From positions 1 through 38,093 of the forward strand of contig CAZXEH010000018.1 of assembly GCA_964639885.1 (NCBI GenBank): 38,093 bases of DNA, read 5' to 3'. This document shows, piece by piece, positions 22,896 through 30,669 of this stretch. The notes below the pieces were generated by a model that saw only the letters and a program-made list of their open reading frames with translations, was not told the origin of the DNA and did no database searches. Position 1 is the first letter of the stretch; each line of letters starts with the position of its first letter. This DNA is from JAGNLA01 sp964639885 (GTDB lineage Bacteria > Caldisericota > Caldisericia > JAAYUI01). The translations under genes were made by a program, and so were the position numbers.

Positions 22896-23913
22896 AAGGA
22901 AAAACAACAGCTGGCAAAATGTGGTTTTGCTGGCGTCAGTCATAATTTGTCCGGTTTTTCTGATCACCGGACTGATTTTCTACTTCGAAGCCGGAAACGC
23001 GACGGCCAGAATTAAAACCTTCTGGGATGCTCTCTGGTGGACGATTGTCACCATGTCAACGGTTGGCTATGGCGATCTGACTCCGGTCACAGCAGAAGGT
23101 AAAACGCTGGCAGTCGCTGCAATCTTTACGGGCATTGTCCTGATCGCAATCCTCACAGCCACAATCGTTTCAAAACTAGTTGAAAGGCTGGTGATCAAGG
23201 TGAAACAGAAAGACACGAGCAACCTCAAAAACCACATCGTCATCCTTGGGTGGAATGAAAACGGCGAGAAAGTGCTTTCAAACATTGAACGTGACTGCGA
23301 AAAAGGTACCGAAATTGTGGTCATGTGTGGAAGCGATCAGGAAGCAACGCTGCCCGAAGGTGTCATATATGTTAAGGGCAACATCACAAGGCTTGACGAG
23401 CTGAAAAAAATATCGGCTGACCAAGCAAAAGTTGCGCTTATCCTGGCCGACAGCAAGGCCGGCATGGACACAGACTCGAAAACCATCCTTACGGTGATGG
23501 CTGTAAAAAGGATTTCCGAAGGGAAAACACGCTGCATATGCGAGGTTCTTTCCACAGAAGACCGTGAGTATCTGGAAAATGCCGGAGCCGACGAAATCAT
23601 CGTAAGGAGCGAGCTGTCCGGCTCGATTCTTAGCCGAACTGTGTATAACCCTGGAATTGGCGGATTTCTCCAGGACCTTGTCAGGTTTGAAGGAACAAGC
23701 ACCGTGTTGATGATGTGCGCTCTGCCAGAACAGGTCGGGAGGACTTTCGGTGAGCTCCACTTCGAACTCTACAGGGATCATTGCGAGATACTGCTTGGAA
23801 TTTCAAGGGATGGGAAGGTTTTGACAAACCCTGACCAAAATGAGAAAATACAATCTGGAGACAAACTGTTCACTCTCTCGCCGGAATTGGCGTGCACAAT
23901 GAAAGGACATTAG
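22846..23913 (+). CDS. Potassium channel with two membrane helices and RCK (TrkA-N/C) domain
   Basis: A 355-residue channel of the Kch/MthK type. Membrane helix 1 is at ~26-47, the pore loop carries the K+ selectivity filter TVGYGD (72-77), and helix 2 is at ~88-110. An RCK domain follows: IVILGWNENGEKVL at ~130-143 is a variant nucleotide loop, and GNITRLDELKKI-type strands come after it. A TrkA-C-like tail ends near LFTLSPELAC. RCK domains gate channels in response to ligands or nucleotides. The start is uncertain: the ATG at 22846 has no ribosome site and lies 50 bp inside the SPFH gene; GTG at 22879 is a good alternative that would still keep helix 1 whole. Confidence 0.85.
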   Translation: MWSREQNSVRAVAQNSKRKNNSWQNVVLLASVIICPVFLITGLIFYFEAGNATARIKTFWDALWWTIVTMSTVGYGDLTPVTAEGKTLAVAAIFTGIVLIAILTATIVSKLVERLVIKVKQKDTSNLKNHIVILGWNENGEKVLSNIERDCEKGTEIVVMCGSDQEATLPEGVIYVKGNITRLDELKKISADQAKVALILADSKAGMDTDSKTILTVMAVKRISEGKTRCICEVLSTEDREYLENAGADEIIVRSELSGSILSRTVYNPGIGGFLQDLVRFEGTSTVLMMCALPEQVGRTFGELHFELYRDHCEILLGISRDGKVLTNPDQNEKIQSGDKLFTLSPELACTMKGH

Positions 23914-23922
23914 AAACCACCA

Positions 23923-24908
23923 ATGACACTCAACAGAGCTAAAATGATCAGGTATGTGATCTTCGGACTCCTCGGCGTTTTTGTGGCGGTTGTCCTGCTG
24001 ACAACAGTTTTTTCCGGCGTGACCGATGTCAAGGATCAGTGGAGCAACATCAAGCTGATTGTTGGCAAGATGAACTGGTGGTGGGTTGCTGCTGCTGCTC
24101 TGACCAATCTGAGCACTTTCTTTTTTGAAACCTTCCAGCTCTGGTTTCTGGCCACCACCCTTGGTAAGAAAGTAAGTTTCTGGCGTATGTGGCAGATATA
24201 CTTTGTCGGAAACTTCTTTTCAAACGCGACACCTTCGACGTCAGGCGGTGAGCCATTCCAGGTCTACTTCCTTCAGGATGACAAGTTTTCGATAGCCGAA
24301 TCCACGGTCATGATCACCATCAGGGGAATCATTTCTGTCAGCGTCAGGCTTCTTTTCGTGTTCATAATCCTTTTGGCGGTTCCCTTTGGGTTCAGACTTC
24401 CGACAAACGCTGTAATGTCCTGGATTACCTACATCTCACTGGCCGGATTTGTTGTCATGGCTGGCCTTGGAGTGTTCATAATCCTCAATCCTTTCATCTT
24501 CGTCTGGCTGGTCAACCTTCTTTCAAAATGGAAGTGGCTGCTCAAGGTTGCGAAGATAAAAGATGTTGATGAATTCAAGAAAAAAGGTTTGATGTTCCTT
24601 TCAGAGATTCGTCATGCCGCAAAGGTCATGCTTGAGGGCAATAAACTTGCGCTTGCGCTTGCAATCCTGAACTCGATCGTCACATGGTTTCTGTTGAAAA
24701 TGATGCCGTACTTCGTATTGCTTGCATTAGGTGTTAAGGCTGATCTGCTTGCAGTCATGGCAATCGGTGTCATGGCCCAGTTTGCTACCGCATGGTTCCC
24801 CGCTCCCGGAGCCGTTGGAGCCACTGAAGCTGGAATCGCTGCATTTTTCATCGCTTTCATAACCATCTTCCCGACACAGGCCGAAACAGGCGCTGCCGTT
24901 GGAATATT
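23923..24908 (+). CDS. Flippase-like / lysylphosphatidylglycerol-synthase-TM (UPF0104) protein, 3' end lost in the gap
   Basis: 329 codons of a polytopic membrane protein before the N gap. It shows the family landmarks of the LPG_synthase_TM / UPF0104 group: FFETFQLWFLATTLGKKVSFWRM, SNATPSTSGGEPFQVYFL, and APGAVGATEAG near the C-terminal end. About eight hydrophobic segments are visible. In characterised relatives this membrane domain moves or modifies lipids; this copy lacks the visible soluble synthase domain, though the gap hides the end. The ATG at 23923 has no strong ribosome site; a second Met at residue 8 is possible. Frames that run through the N are meaningless because the gap size is unknown. 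Confidence 0.8.
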
Positions 24909-25008
24909 NNNNNNNNNNNNNNNNNNNNNNNNNNNNNNNNNNNNNNNNNNNNNNNNNNNNNNNNNNNNNNNNNNNNNNNNNNNNNNNNNNNNNNNNNNNN
25001 NNNNNNNN
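24909..25008. other. Assembly gap of exactly 100 N
   Basis: A run of exactly 100 N, the conventional placeholder for unknown length. It cuts off the flippase-like gene and hides most of the following gene. If that next gene is a racemase of usual size (~260 aa), more than 650 bp is missing. Confidence 0.98.
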
Positions 25009-25009
25009 C

Positions 25010-25156
25010 GATCTGGAAATCAAAAAAATTTCAAAGGGTTCGGGCAAGATTTCATTGTTCACCTCAGGCGACCCGGACAAATTTTCTGAACTGGCCGGCC
25101 GGTTGCTTGGTATTACCGGTCTGAAGGCATATAATAAACTCAAGGAGGTAGGATGA
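25010..25156 (+). CDS. murI: C-terminal end of a probable glutamate racemase
   Basis: 48 codons plus TGA follow the gap. The segment ISLFTSGDPDKFSELAGRLLGI matches the usual ending of glutamate racemases, where a strand with T-(S/T)-G-D-x-x-x-F is followed by a helix with A-x-x-(F/L)-L-G. MurI makes D-glutamate for peptidoglycan. The catalytic cysteines are in the gap, so the call rests on this tail alone. The TGA overlaps the ATG of the next gene as ATGA, with GGAGG inside the end. Confidence 0.55.
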   Translation, partial: DLEIKKISKGSGKISLFTSGDPDKFSELAGRLLGITGLKAYNKLKEVG

Positions 25157-26790
25157 ACAGGATCATCATGACGCTGGCCATTCTGGCGTTGCTCATCCCT
25201 TCAGGTTTTTCTTTGGCTCAGGATCCGGCAAAGATCGAGCTGAACCCTGCAAAGATAGACATTGTTGCAAAACAGGGCGAGGTCTCGGTTGCGAAAATGG
25301 ACATCTACAACAGGGGAGCCTCGACGCTGCTTTTCACCATTTCGAAATCCTACGCCAAAAAAGCCCCGAAACTCATGTCGGCAAACACTCTCATGGTTTA
25401 TCCGACTTTCATCGATTTTGGAACCGTTCCAAGCTCAGGAGATGTATCCCAGACGATCACCTGCACTGCTCCCGGTGAAAAATATCTCAACGTCACTGCC
25501 GTTTCAGATGTGCCTTGGATGAGATGTCTGGTAAAAAACATTGATACAACCGTTTCCACTGTCACTTGCACAGTCACCCTGAACGACCTTGTGGCTGGAC
25601 AGCTTTACAGAGGGAACGTCATTGTCTCTTCAAATGCGGGCATGATCCAGGTTCCGGTCATCCTTCAGGTTGCTGTTTCGTCAACTCAGGACTGGCTTTC
25701 CTACACACCTCCAACCGGACTCATCGAAGCCGGGCAATCGACAAGCGTCTCAGTTTCAGCCAACACTGCAGGCATGAGCGCTGGCGAGTACACCGCCACC
25801 CTGCTTGTAACCTCAACCGATCCGCAGCAGGCACTCATCGAAGTTCCTGTGAAGCTCACCGTAACTTCGGCTGGCCCAAAACCAACGCCACCGGAAATGT
25901 TCGTTGGTTACAAGGGAGACAAGAGAGCCCACTTGTTCTGGACACCTTCAAAATCGGCCGATGTCAGAGGATATTTCATCTACAGGGCAACATACCCTGG
26001 CGGGTATACGCCAACACCGATCACTGACTTCTTCGTCTCCGGCACCAGCTACACCGATCCAAACGTTGAAAATGGCATCACCTATTATTACATCATCAAA
26101 TCCGTTGACAGCAACAACAACATGTCAGATGCCTCTCCGGAAATCTCGATCACGCCAAATACGATCACACCGACAACAAACCTCAAGGATGGCGCAATTT
26201 ACAGGACACAGGCCATCGAAATCAAGGGAACAGCTGAGCCAAATTCGCAAGTCATTGTCAATGGCGAACTGATTGCCATCAATCCTGACGGCTCCTTCTC
26301 AAAGATGCACGTTTTGAAGACAGGTGTGAACAAGATTGAAATCCTCATTTTTGATCCTGCTGGAAACAAAACCGTGTTCACCTACCAGGTGAGTTTTAGC
26401 ACGGTGACAACGCTTATTTTCATGATCGGATCGAAAAACATAAGCATTAATGGTGTTGAAGTCAAAAATGCACTTCCTACACCTCCAGTGATTTTGACTG
26501 GAAAAGTCATGGTTCCATTCAGGGTTCTGGGTGAAAAGCTCGGAGCCGAAGTCGGATGGGATGCAGCAACAAAGAAAGTCAGCTACAATCTTGACGGGAA
26601 GATGATCGAGATGTGGATCGGCAACAAATCGGCGCTGGTTGGAGGCAAGAGGGTTACTGTTGATCCCCCGCCACAGATAATCAAGGGTTCAACAATGGTT
26701 CCGACACGCTTCATCTCAGAAAACCTTGGTGCCACCGTTGAGTGGAAGGCCGACATAAAAGCCGTTGTCATAAGGTATCCGGGCAAATGA
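25153..26790 (+). CDS. Secreted surface protein: Ig-like repeats, FnIII and stalk domain
   Basis: 545 residues with a signal peptide (1-22, cleavage near LAQ). Two BACON- or Ig-like beta domains (~83-175 and 176-238, the latter ending LIEVPVKLTV) precede a fibronectin type III domain (247-336, VRGYFIYR...SYTDPNVENGITYYYIIKSV), an Ig-like domain (340-414, KGTAEPNSQVIVNG) and a copper-amine-oxidase-N-like stalk domain (420-543, VMVPFRVLGEKLGAEVGWD and VPTRFISENLGATVEW). The FnIII and stalk pair resembles that in the 962-residue protein at 1536 but sits at the C terminus. This architecture is typical of secreted cell-envelope proteins. It has no sortase motif or membrane anchor; the stalk may attach it to the wall. 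Coupled to the murI end (ATGA). Confidence 0.9.
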   Translation: MNRIIMTLAILALLIPSGFSLAQDPAKIELNPAKIDIVAKQGEVSVAKMDIYNRGASTLLFTISKSYAKKAPKLMSANTLMVYPTFIDFGTVPSSGDVSQTITCTAPGEKYLNVTAVSDVPWMRCLVKNIDTTVSTVTCTVTLNDLVAGQLYRGNVIVSSNAGMIQVPVILQVAVSSTQDWLSYTPPTGLIEAGQSTSVSVSANTAGMSAGEYTATLLVTSTDPQQALIEVPVKLTVTSAGPKPTPPEMFVGYKGDKRAHLFWTPSKSADVRGYFIYRATYPGGYTPTPITDFFVSGTSYTDPNVENGITYYYIIKSVDSNNNMSDASPEISITPNTITPTTNLKDGAIYRTQAIEIKGTAEPNSQVIVNGELIAINPDGSFSKMHVLKTGVNKIEILIFDPAGNKTVFTYQVSFSTVTTLIFMIGSKNISINGVEVKNALPTPPVILTGKVMVPFRVLGEKLGAEVGWDAATKKVSYNLDGKMIEMWIGNKSALVGGKRVTVDPPPQIIKGSTMVPTRFISENLGATVEWKADIKAVVIRYPGK

Positions 26791-27233
26791 TGAGACCGGA
26801 CAAACCAACCTATTTCATGATGATCACCGAGATTGTGGCACTGCGTTCAACCTGCCTTCGAAGACAGGTTGGGTGCATTCTTGTCGACGGCGACAGCAAC
26901 ATCAGGGCAACCGGCTACAACGGAGTTGTGTCCGGCACCGGCCATTGCGACATTTGCACTAGGGAAAACAAGCCGTCTGGTTCAGACCTGTGGGAGTGCC
27001 CGGTCATCCATGCGGAAATAAACGCTATCTCAAGATATGAAGGCTCGAGGAAGGAAATAACCCAGGTTTTCTGCACCTGCCTGCCTTGCTACCACTGCGC
27101 CAAGGTTATCAGCAACACATTCCCGAATCTTGACGAACTGCACTACCGCGATGATTACCCGCATTCCGAGCAGGTCAAGCAGCTTTTTGACGGCATCGGC
27201 GTTAAGATGGTGAAGCACGAAGAGAAGTTGTAA
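26787..27233 (+). CDS. dCMP deaminase family protein
   Basis: A 148-residue zinc-dependent cytidine/deoxycytidylate deaminase. The active site has His75-Ala-Glu77 (CPVIHAEINAI) with the proton-shuttling Glu, and the zinc-binding Pro-Cys101-x-x-Cys104 (LPCYHC). An extra N-terminal Cys/His cluster (GHCDICT, residues ~52-58) is present, as in many dCMP deaminases of the ComEB type. It deaminates dCMP to dUMP for dTMP synthesis; in some phages and bacteria relatives act on other nucleotides. ATG 26787 overlaps the upstream TGA as ATGA; ATG 26790 is an alternative. Its 3' end overlaps the antisense 27202 gene by 32 bp. Confidence 0.92.
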   Translation: MMRPDKPTYFMMITEIVALRSTCLRRQVGCILVDGDSNIRATGYNGVVSGTGHCDICTRENKPSGSDLWECPVIHAEINAISRYEGSRKEITQVFCTCLPCYHCAKVISNTFPNLDELHYRDDYPHSEQVKQLFDGIGVKMVKHEEKL

Positions 27234-27834
27234 TAGTTATTGAGTTATTCTCATGTGCATTGATAATATCTTGACAGGTTTTTTTGTGCATATTTGCGTA
27301 TATTTTTATCTCTGTTAAGAATATTTGTTCTGAAAATAGAGAAACATGATTTTTATATTCAAATTCATCATTTACTAAGTTGTTATCGGTCATATTGAAT
27401 GTTTTTCGATCCTCAGGGAAGATATTTATATCAAGCAATAACCATAAATAACATATATCAGTCTCATATTTATAATCGAATAGCAGCTTGTTAATCATAT
27501 TATTATTATATTGTTTAGTTGCTATACCAATCATCGAATATAATTCACTACCGCGTGTTTCTATATCGTCAATATTGATAGTGTGTAATTCATTTTTTAC
27601 TTTTCCATTATCCCAAGGAGTTTTAAGTCTTTTTATTGTGTATTCTCGAAATTCGTTAAATTTTTCCAAATACCCGTTCTCATTTAGAAAATTGTGTAAA
27701 TGATAAAAATTTTCTACCTTTGCCTTCTCTAGATTGATGTTATTTTGTTGAATAAGGAAAACCACAGTCACAACAAGACCAATTAACGTTAACACACTCA
27801 AAATATAAGAAGCTACAAAATTAGCCAATTCCAT
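27202..27834 (-). CDS. AT-rich membrane-anchored protein of unknown function
   Basis: 210 residues. One N-terminal membrane helix (~5-28) is followed by a Lys/Asn/Asp-rich helical part with many Tyr and Asn, a layout like DUF4760-type proteins, but the match is only general. The ribosome site is AAGGAGG. Base composition is far lower in GC than both neighbours, a sign of acquisition. The last ten residues are encoded antisense to the dCMP deaminase 3' end, so the original end may have been lost on insertion. The TM2 gene ends 9 bp upstream, so they could share a transcript despite their different composition. Confidence 0.6.
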   Translation of the reverse strand: MELANFVASYILSVLTLIGLVVTVVFLIQQNNINLEKAKVENFYHLHNFLNENGYLEKFNEFREYTIKRLKTPWDNGKVKNELHTINIDDIETRGSELYSMIGIATKQYNNNMINKLLFDYKYETDICYLWLLLDINIFPEDRKTFNMTDNNLVNDEFEYKNHVSLFSEQIFLTEIKIYANMHKKTCQDIINAHENNSITITTSLRASPS

Positions 27835-27843
27835 CTTTCCTCC

Positions 27844-28203
27844 TTAGTCTAGCAATCCGATATTCGGCATTTTTTCAGGCTGCTGTTGGTCACCGTAAGA
27901 AATCCGCAGCTCTGACATTATCATCTTGGAAAGTTTGATGTTGTAATTCCTTACTTGAGAAACTCCTGTCAGGAGGTCGTAAAGAATCCCAAACCCCCAC
28001 AGTCCGCCAGTCATGAGGTAGCCGATTCCCAATGCGTTCTCTTCCAGATAGAACTTGTGCGCTCCCGGCAGGCCAAGGAATATGCACCATAGATAGAACA
28101 CCCACGGCTTTTTTCTTCTTATCTCATACCTGCCGTTGAAGAAGCTCTGCATTTGGGATGACATGCTTTCATAAGCGCTGCTCGTTTCAATGTCTAAATC
28201 CAT
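27844..28203 (-). CDS. TM2-domain protein, 119 aa
   Basis: The central part has the TM2 signature: a cluster of basic residues (RRKKPWVFYLW), a first membrane helix (LGLPGAHKFYLEENALGIGYLMTGG, with G-x-H-x-F-Y), then a second (WGFGILYDLLTGV). TM2 proteins are small, widespread and of unclear function, often exposing their tails to the cytoplasm. The ATG at 28203 follows AAAGGG and lies 20 bp beyond a good promoter (28221-28249). A longer frame to 28260 would run over that promoter and add residues unlike the family, so it is not used. Confidence 0.8.
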   Translation of the reverse strand: MDLDIETSSAYESMSSQMQSFFNGRYEIRRKKPWVFYLWCIFLGLPGAHKFYLEENALGIGYLMTGGLWGFGILYDLLTGVSQVRNYNIKLSKMIMSELRISYGDQQQPEKMPNIGLLD

Positions 28204-28220
28204 TTGACCCTTTCTTTTCA

Positions 28221-28249
28221 ATAATATACGCATCGCCCCATCCTTGCAA
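28221..28249 (-). promoter_or_regulatory. Promoter for the TM2 gene
   Basis: On the minus strand TTGCAA (28244-28249), a 17-bp spacer and TATTAT (28221-28226). It points to a start near 28214 and supports the ATG at 28203. The divergent plus-strand promoter lies 15 bp away. Confidence 0.5.
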
Positions 28250-28264
28250 TAATTTGACACAGTG

Positions 28265-28293
28265 TTGCCATTATCGTTTGTAAAGAGTAAAAT
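28265..28293 (+). promoter_or_regulatory. Promoter of the CHR gene, possibly giving a leaderless transcript
   Basis: TTGCCA (28265-28270), a 17-bp spacer and TAAAAT (28288-28293). The ATG is at 28300, 6 bp after the -10, so transcription should start at or next to the A of the ATG. No Shine-Dalgarno precedes the ATG. An alternative TTGACA lies at 28254-28259, with only a poor -10 (TTTGTA). Confidence 0.45.
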
Positions 28294-28299
28294 CAGGCC

Positions 28300-28821
28300 A
28301 TGGAACTAATCGACCTGTTCCTCGCGTTTGCCAAAATCAGCCTGCTTTCCTTTGGTGGGGGATGGACAACGCTTGCCATCATGGAACATGAGGTTGCTGC
28401 CCATCAGTGGATGTCAGCCGACCAGTTTTCAAGCGTCGTATATCTGACAGCAACCACTCCGGGCCCAAACGCAATCGGTTCAGCAGCGCTTGTTGGTCGG
28501 CACGTGGCCGGAACCGCAGGAATGATTGCTGCAGTACTGGGAGTGATTGTCCCAACAATTGTCGTTGTGATTGCCATGTATTTCGTTTTCATCAAATACG
28601 GCGACAATGTTTATCTCAAGAGTGTTTTGAAGGGTATTGCACCGGTTGTGGTGGCCATGATCGTCTGGATGGCCTGGAGAATAGGTTTCCCTGTTTTCAA
28701 AGATCATAACCTTGTTGTCATAGGAATCGGTGTTGTTTCGGCTGTCCTGCTCTTTGTAGGCGTTCATCCGGGCTGGTTGATTCTTGGTGGCGGTGTTTTC
28801 GGCTTGTTGCTTCTGAGATAG
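28300..28821 (+). CDS. CHR-family chromate transporter, single half-length subunit
   Basis: 173 residues with about five membrane helices. The signatures are SLLSFGGGWTTLAIMEHEV (residues ~14-32) and ATTPGPNAIGSAALVG (~50-66), which match the CHR family N-terminal motifs FGG and PGP. Short CHR proteins usually occur as pairs of opposite topology encoded side by side; here no second half is visible, so the partner may be elsewhere or this one may form a dimer. Whether the ion is chromate is unproven; in many bacteria these genes are ordinary envelope genes. The promoter suggests a leaderless message. Confidence 0.85.
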   Translation: MELIDLFLAFAKISLLSFGGGWTTLAIMEHEVAAHQWMSADQFSSVVYLTATTPGPNAIGSAALVGRHVAGTAGMIAAVLGVIVPTIVVVIAMYFVFIKYGDNVYLKSVLKGIAPVVVAMIVWMAWRIGFPVFKDHNLVVIGIGVVSAVLLFVGVHPGWLILGGGVFGLLLLR

Positions 28822-28829
28822 GAGGAAAT

Positions 28830-29327
28830 GTGAAGAAGTTGGTTCTGATTTCGATAATTCTGGTGGCTGTTCTTGCCTTTGTGCCGGCGAGAGCTTTGAA
28901 CAAAGGTTTGGTCTACGGTTTTGTGCTCAAGCCGTCTGGCCCGTTTGGCCCGGTGATGGTTCAGACCTACAATTTCGGTGTTGTAACTGTTAATGTCCCG
29001 GCAAATGTCACAACGGCCTCGCTTTTCCTTGGTGCTGATGTCTGTTGTGAAGTCGACGGAGACGGTAACCTGTTCATTGCAGACCTTCCCAACGAATCAA
29101 GGAATTATGCAGACAAAAGGTCATGGATGGCAGAGGTGACTGTCTGGGATCCTGACAACTACAATTATCGCCTCACAAGCCCAGCTGGTATCGTTCAGGT
29201 TCTTGTTGACTCAGAGATGGCAAGAAACACCGCTGTCCGTGTGGGATCGATGGTGAAGATTGTTGCGATCAAATCCCCCTGGGCCGAAAGGTTCACCGCA
29301 ATAGAGCTCAAACTCGTTCGCTGGTAG
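28830..29327 (+). CDS. Small exported protein of unknown function, 165 aa
   Basis: A GTG start with AGGAGG 9 bp after the CHR gene; co-transcription is likely. Residues 1-22 form a signal peptide. The mature part is all-beta in pattern, with two Gly-Pro repeats early (KPSGPFGPVMVQTY), a CCEVDGDGN turn with a Cys-Cys pair, and a final strand SPWAERFTAIELKLV. No family is recognised. No lipobox or membrane anchor follows the signal, so it is probably free outside the membrane. Confidence 0.7.
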   Translation: MKKLVLISIILVAVLAFVPARALNKGLVYGFVLKPSGPFGPVMVQTYNFGVVTVNVPANVTTASLFLGADVCCEVDGDGNLFIADLPNESRNYADKRSWMAEVTVWDPDNYNYRLTSPAGIVQVLVDSEMARNTAVRVGSMVKIVAIKSPWAERFTAIELKLVRW

Positions 29328-29337
29328 AGTGATGATC

Positions 29338-29550
29338 ATGGGGGAAGACATTAATTCAAAAAGCAAGCTTTTTTCGTCACTTTCAAAGTTGCAGGACAAT
29401 TCTGTTGAAATAAGCGAAACACCCGTTGAGTCCACAGACAGCGAAAACAGAATGTTTGGATTGTTCTGTGTTTTCGTCTCGCTTGCAGGTGTCGCATCGC
29501 TGGTCTTGTTGAAAGTTTTCAAAGACAACTTGAATGTTCTGGCATTTTAA
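29338..29550 (+). pseudogene. N-terminal part of a split multi-pass membrane protein (ends at in-frame TAA)
   Basis: 70 codons from the ATG at 29338; GTG 29329 and ATG 29332 are alternatives, none with a good ribosome site. A hydrophilic start (SKSKLFSSLSKLQDNS) leads to one membrane helix (MFGLFCVFVSLAGVASLVLL), then stops at TAA (29548-29550). The same frame continues at once into the next entry. Joined, the parts give ~197 residues, the size of the two downstream related proteins (208 and 194 aa), so this is best read as one gene with a nonsense codon or sequence error. Confidence 0.65.
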
Positions 29551-29553
29551 GTT

Positions 29554-29931
29554 TTGTTCATGGTGATGGTTCTGTTTTTGCCTGCAATTGCGATGTGCGG
29601 AATGCTAAAAACTATGATTTCAGGTGAGTCAGTCAGGAAACACATTACGACAACGGTGGCGCTGATGTCGATAATCCTGACAATTGTCGTTATTCAGGTA
29701 GCAACAATAAATGCTGACATTTTCAGGAACTTTTCGGTTGGTGGGATTGTAAGCAGGGATCAAGTCTGGATAACACTTGTCGAAGTCGGTTTGTCGATGC
29801 TGGCAGGGGTTGTGCTGTTGGTTCTCAAATATCGGAAAAAATGGCATCTTGCTTTGGTCTCTTTCCTGGTATTCTGGATTGCTACTGTTCTGATTGTCAA
29901 CATAACTATGTTTTTCAAATGGTTAGCATGA
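29554..29931 (+). pseudogene. C-terminal part of the same split membrane protein
   Basis: This piece is in frame with the preceding part and has no ribosome site of its own before TTG 29554 or ATG 29563. It encodes about five helices. MCGMLKTMISGESVRKHI matches AGILKTVKEDDSVLKHI at the same place in the downstream paralogue (30014), and the C-terminal helix pattern (LKYRKKWHLALVSFLVFWIA against LYRKEWQTIIVPYIAYA) also matches. It is therefore the rest of a paralogue whose first helix lies in the previous entry. Confidence 0.65.
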
Positions 29932-29965
29932 TGATTCAACACCAGATTGCACAATTAAAGGGTTA

Positions 29966-29993
29966 TTGTAAAAAAACCGAAATTTTGTATATT
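29966..29993 (+). promoter_or_regulatory. Promoter for the two intact membrane paralogues
   Basis: TTGTAA (29966-29971), a 16-bp spacer and TATATT (29988-29993). The start would be near 30000, followed by GGAGGAG and the TTG at 30014. The two intact paralogues could thus be expressed separately from the broken one. Confidence 0.4.
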
Positions 29994-30013
29994 TGTCATT
30001 GAAAGGAGGAGAA

Positions 30014-30640
30014 TTGACAGAAAAAATCATTGACGAATCACAGGTTGTCAAGGATAGATTCATATCCTTGCTTGGTGGGTACAAAAAAGCACCTGAAATT
30101 ACTGGCGAGTTACTTGACAAGCGCAAAGAAAATCTGATTTTTCTCGTTTTCATAGGATTAATGAGTGTTCTTATCGTCGTGTCCGGCATTTACATAATAC
30201 TGAGCAATCCTTATTACAGCAAAATTGAAGGCAAATTCCCAGAATTCCTGTTCACATTCGGGTACCATTCCATTATCCTGGCAGGAATTCTCAAGACGGT
30301 TAAAGAAGATGATTCGGTTCTGAAGCATATATTTTCTGCATGTTCGGTCGTGCTATTGTTTGGCATGATCAATCTGCTGTTCAGAATTCCTTTTATCGGA
30401 TCAAAGACTTTTGTCTGGGCGATCCTGCCGGTCATTGCCAAATTCTCGCTCAATGATATCGTTGACCCTGTTTATGTTATCCTGGCGTTCATAGTGCCCT
30501 TTGCCGTCCAGTTCGGGCTTCTGGCATTCCTGTACAGAAAAGAATGGCAAACGATCATTGTGCCATACATTGCGTATGCAGTGGCATCCAACACTATCAC
30601 GCTGATGCTCATCATGTCACCGTTTGTCAGCGGGCTTTAA
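30014..30640 (+). CDS. Multi-pass membrane protein, 208 aa (intact paralogue 1)
   Basis: Starts at TTG 30014 because AAAGGAGGAG lies directly before it. A charged N terminus (residues 1-45) precedes six hydrophobic segments (IFLVFIGLMSVLIVVSG; FLFTFGYHSIILAGI; HIFSACSVVLLFGMI; WAILPVIAKF; PVYVILAFIVPFAVQFG; VPYIAYAVASNTITLML). A Yip1-like membrane fold is possible from the helix count and size but is not shown by any motif. It shares G-(I/M)-L-K-T and D-S-V-x-K-H with the broken upstream gene. No substrate or partner is indicated. Confidence 0.7.
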   Translation: MTEKIIDESQVVKDRFISLLGGYKKAPEITGELLDKRKENLIFLVFIGLMSVLIVVSGIYIILSNPYYSKIEGKFPEFLFTFGYHSIILAGILKTVKEDDSVLKHIFSACSVVLLFGMINLLFRIPFIGSKTFVWAILPVIAKFSLNDIVDPVYVILAFIVPFAVQFGLLAFLYRKEWQTIIVPYIAYAVASNTITLMLIMSPFVSGL

Positions 30641-30669
30641 TAAAAAATAATAAAAAGGATTAGATAAAA

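Noticed and set aside
24899..25089. Frames that read across the N gap
   Set aside because: The 100-N length is arbitrary, so continuity across it means nothing; the tail after the gap fits racemase, not a flippase.
28204..28260. Extended N terminus of the TM2 gene
   Set aside because: It would cover the TTGCAA/TATTAT promoter and adds residues unlike the family; ATG 28203 has a ribosome site.
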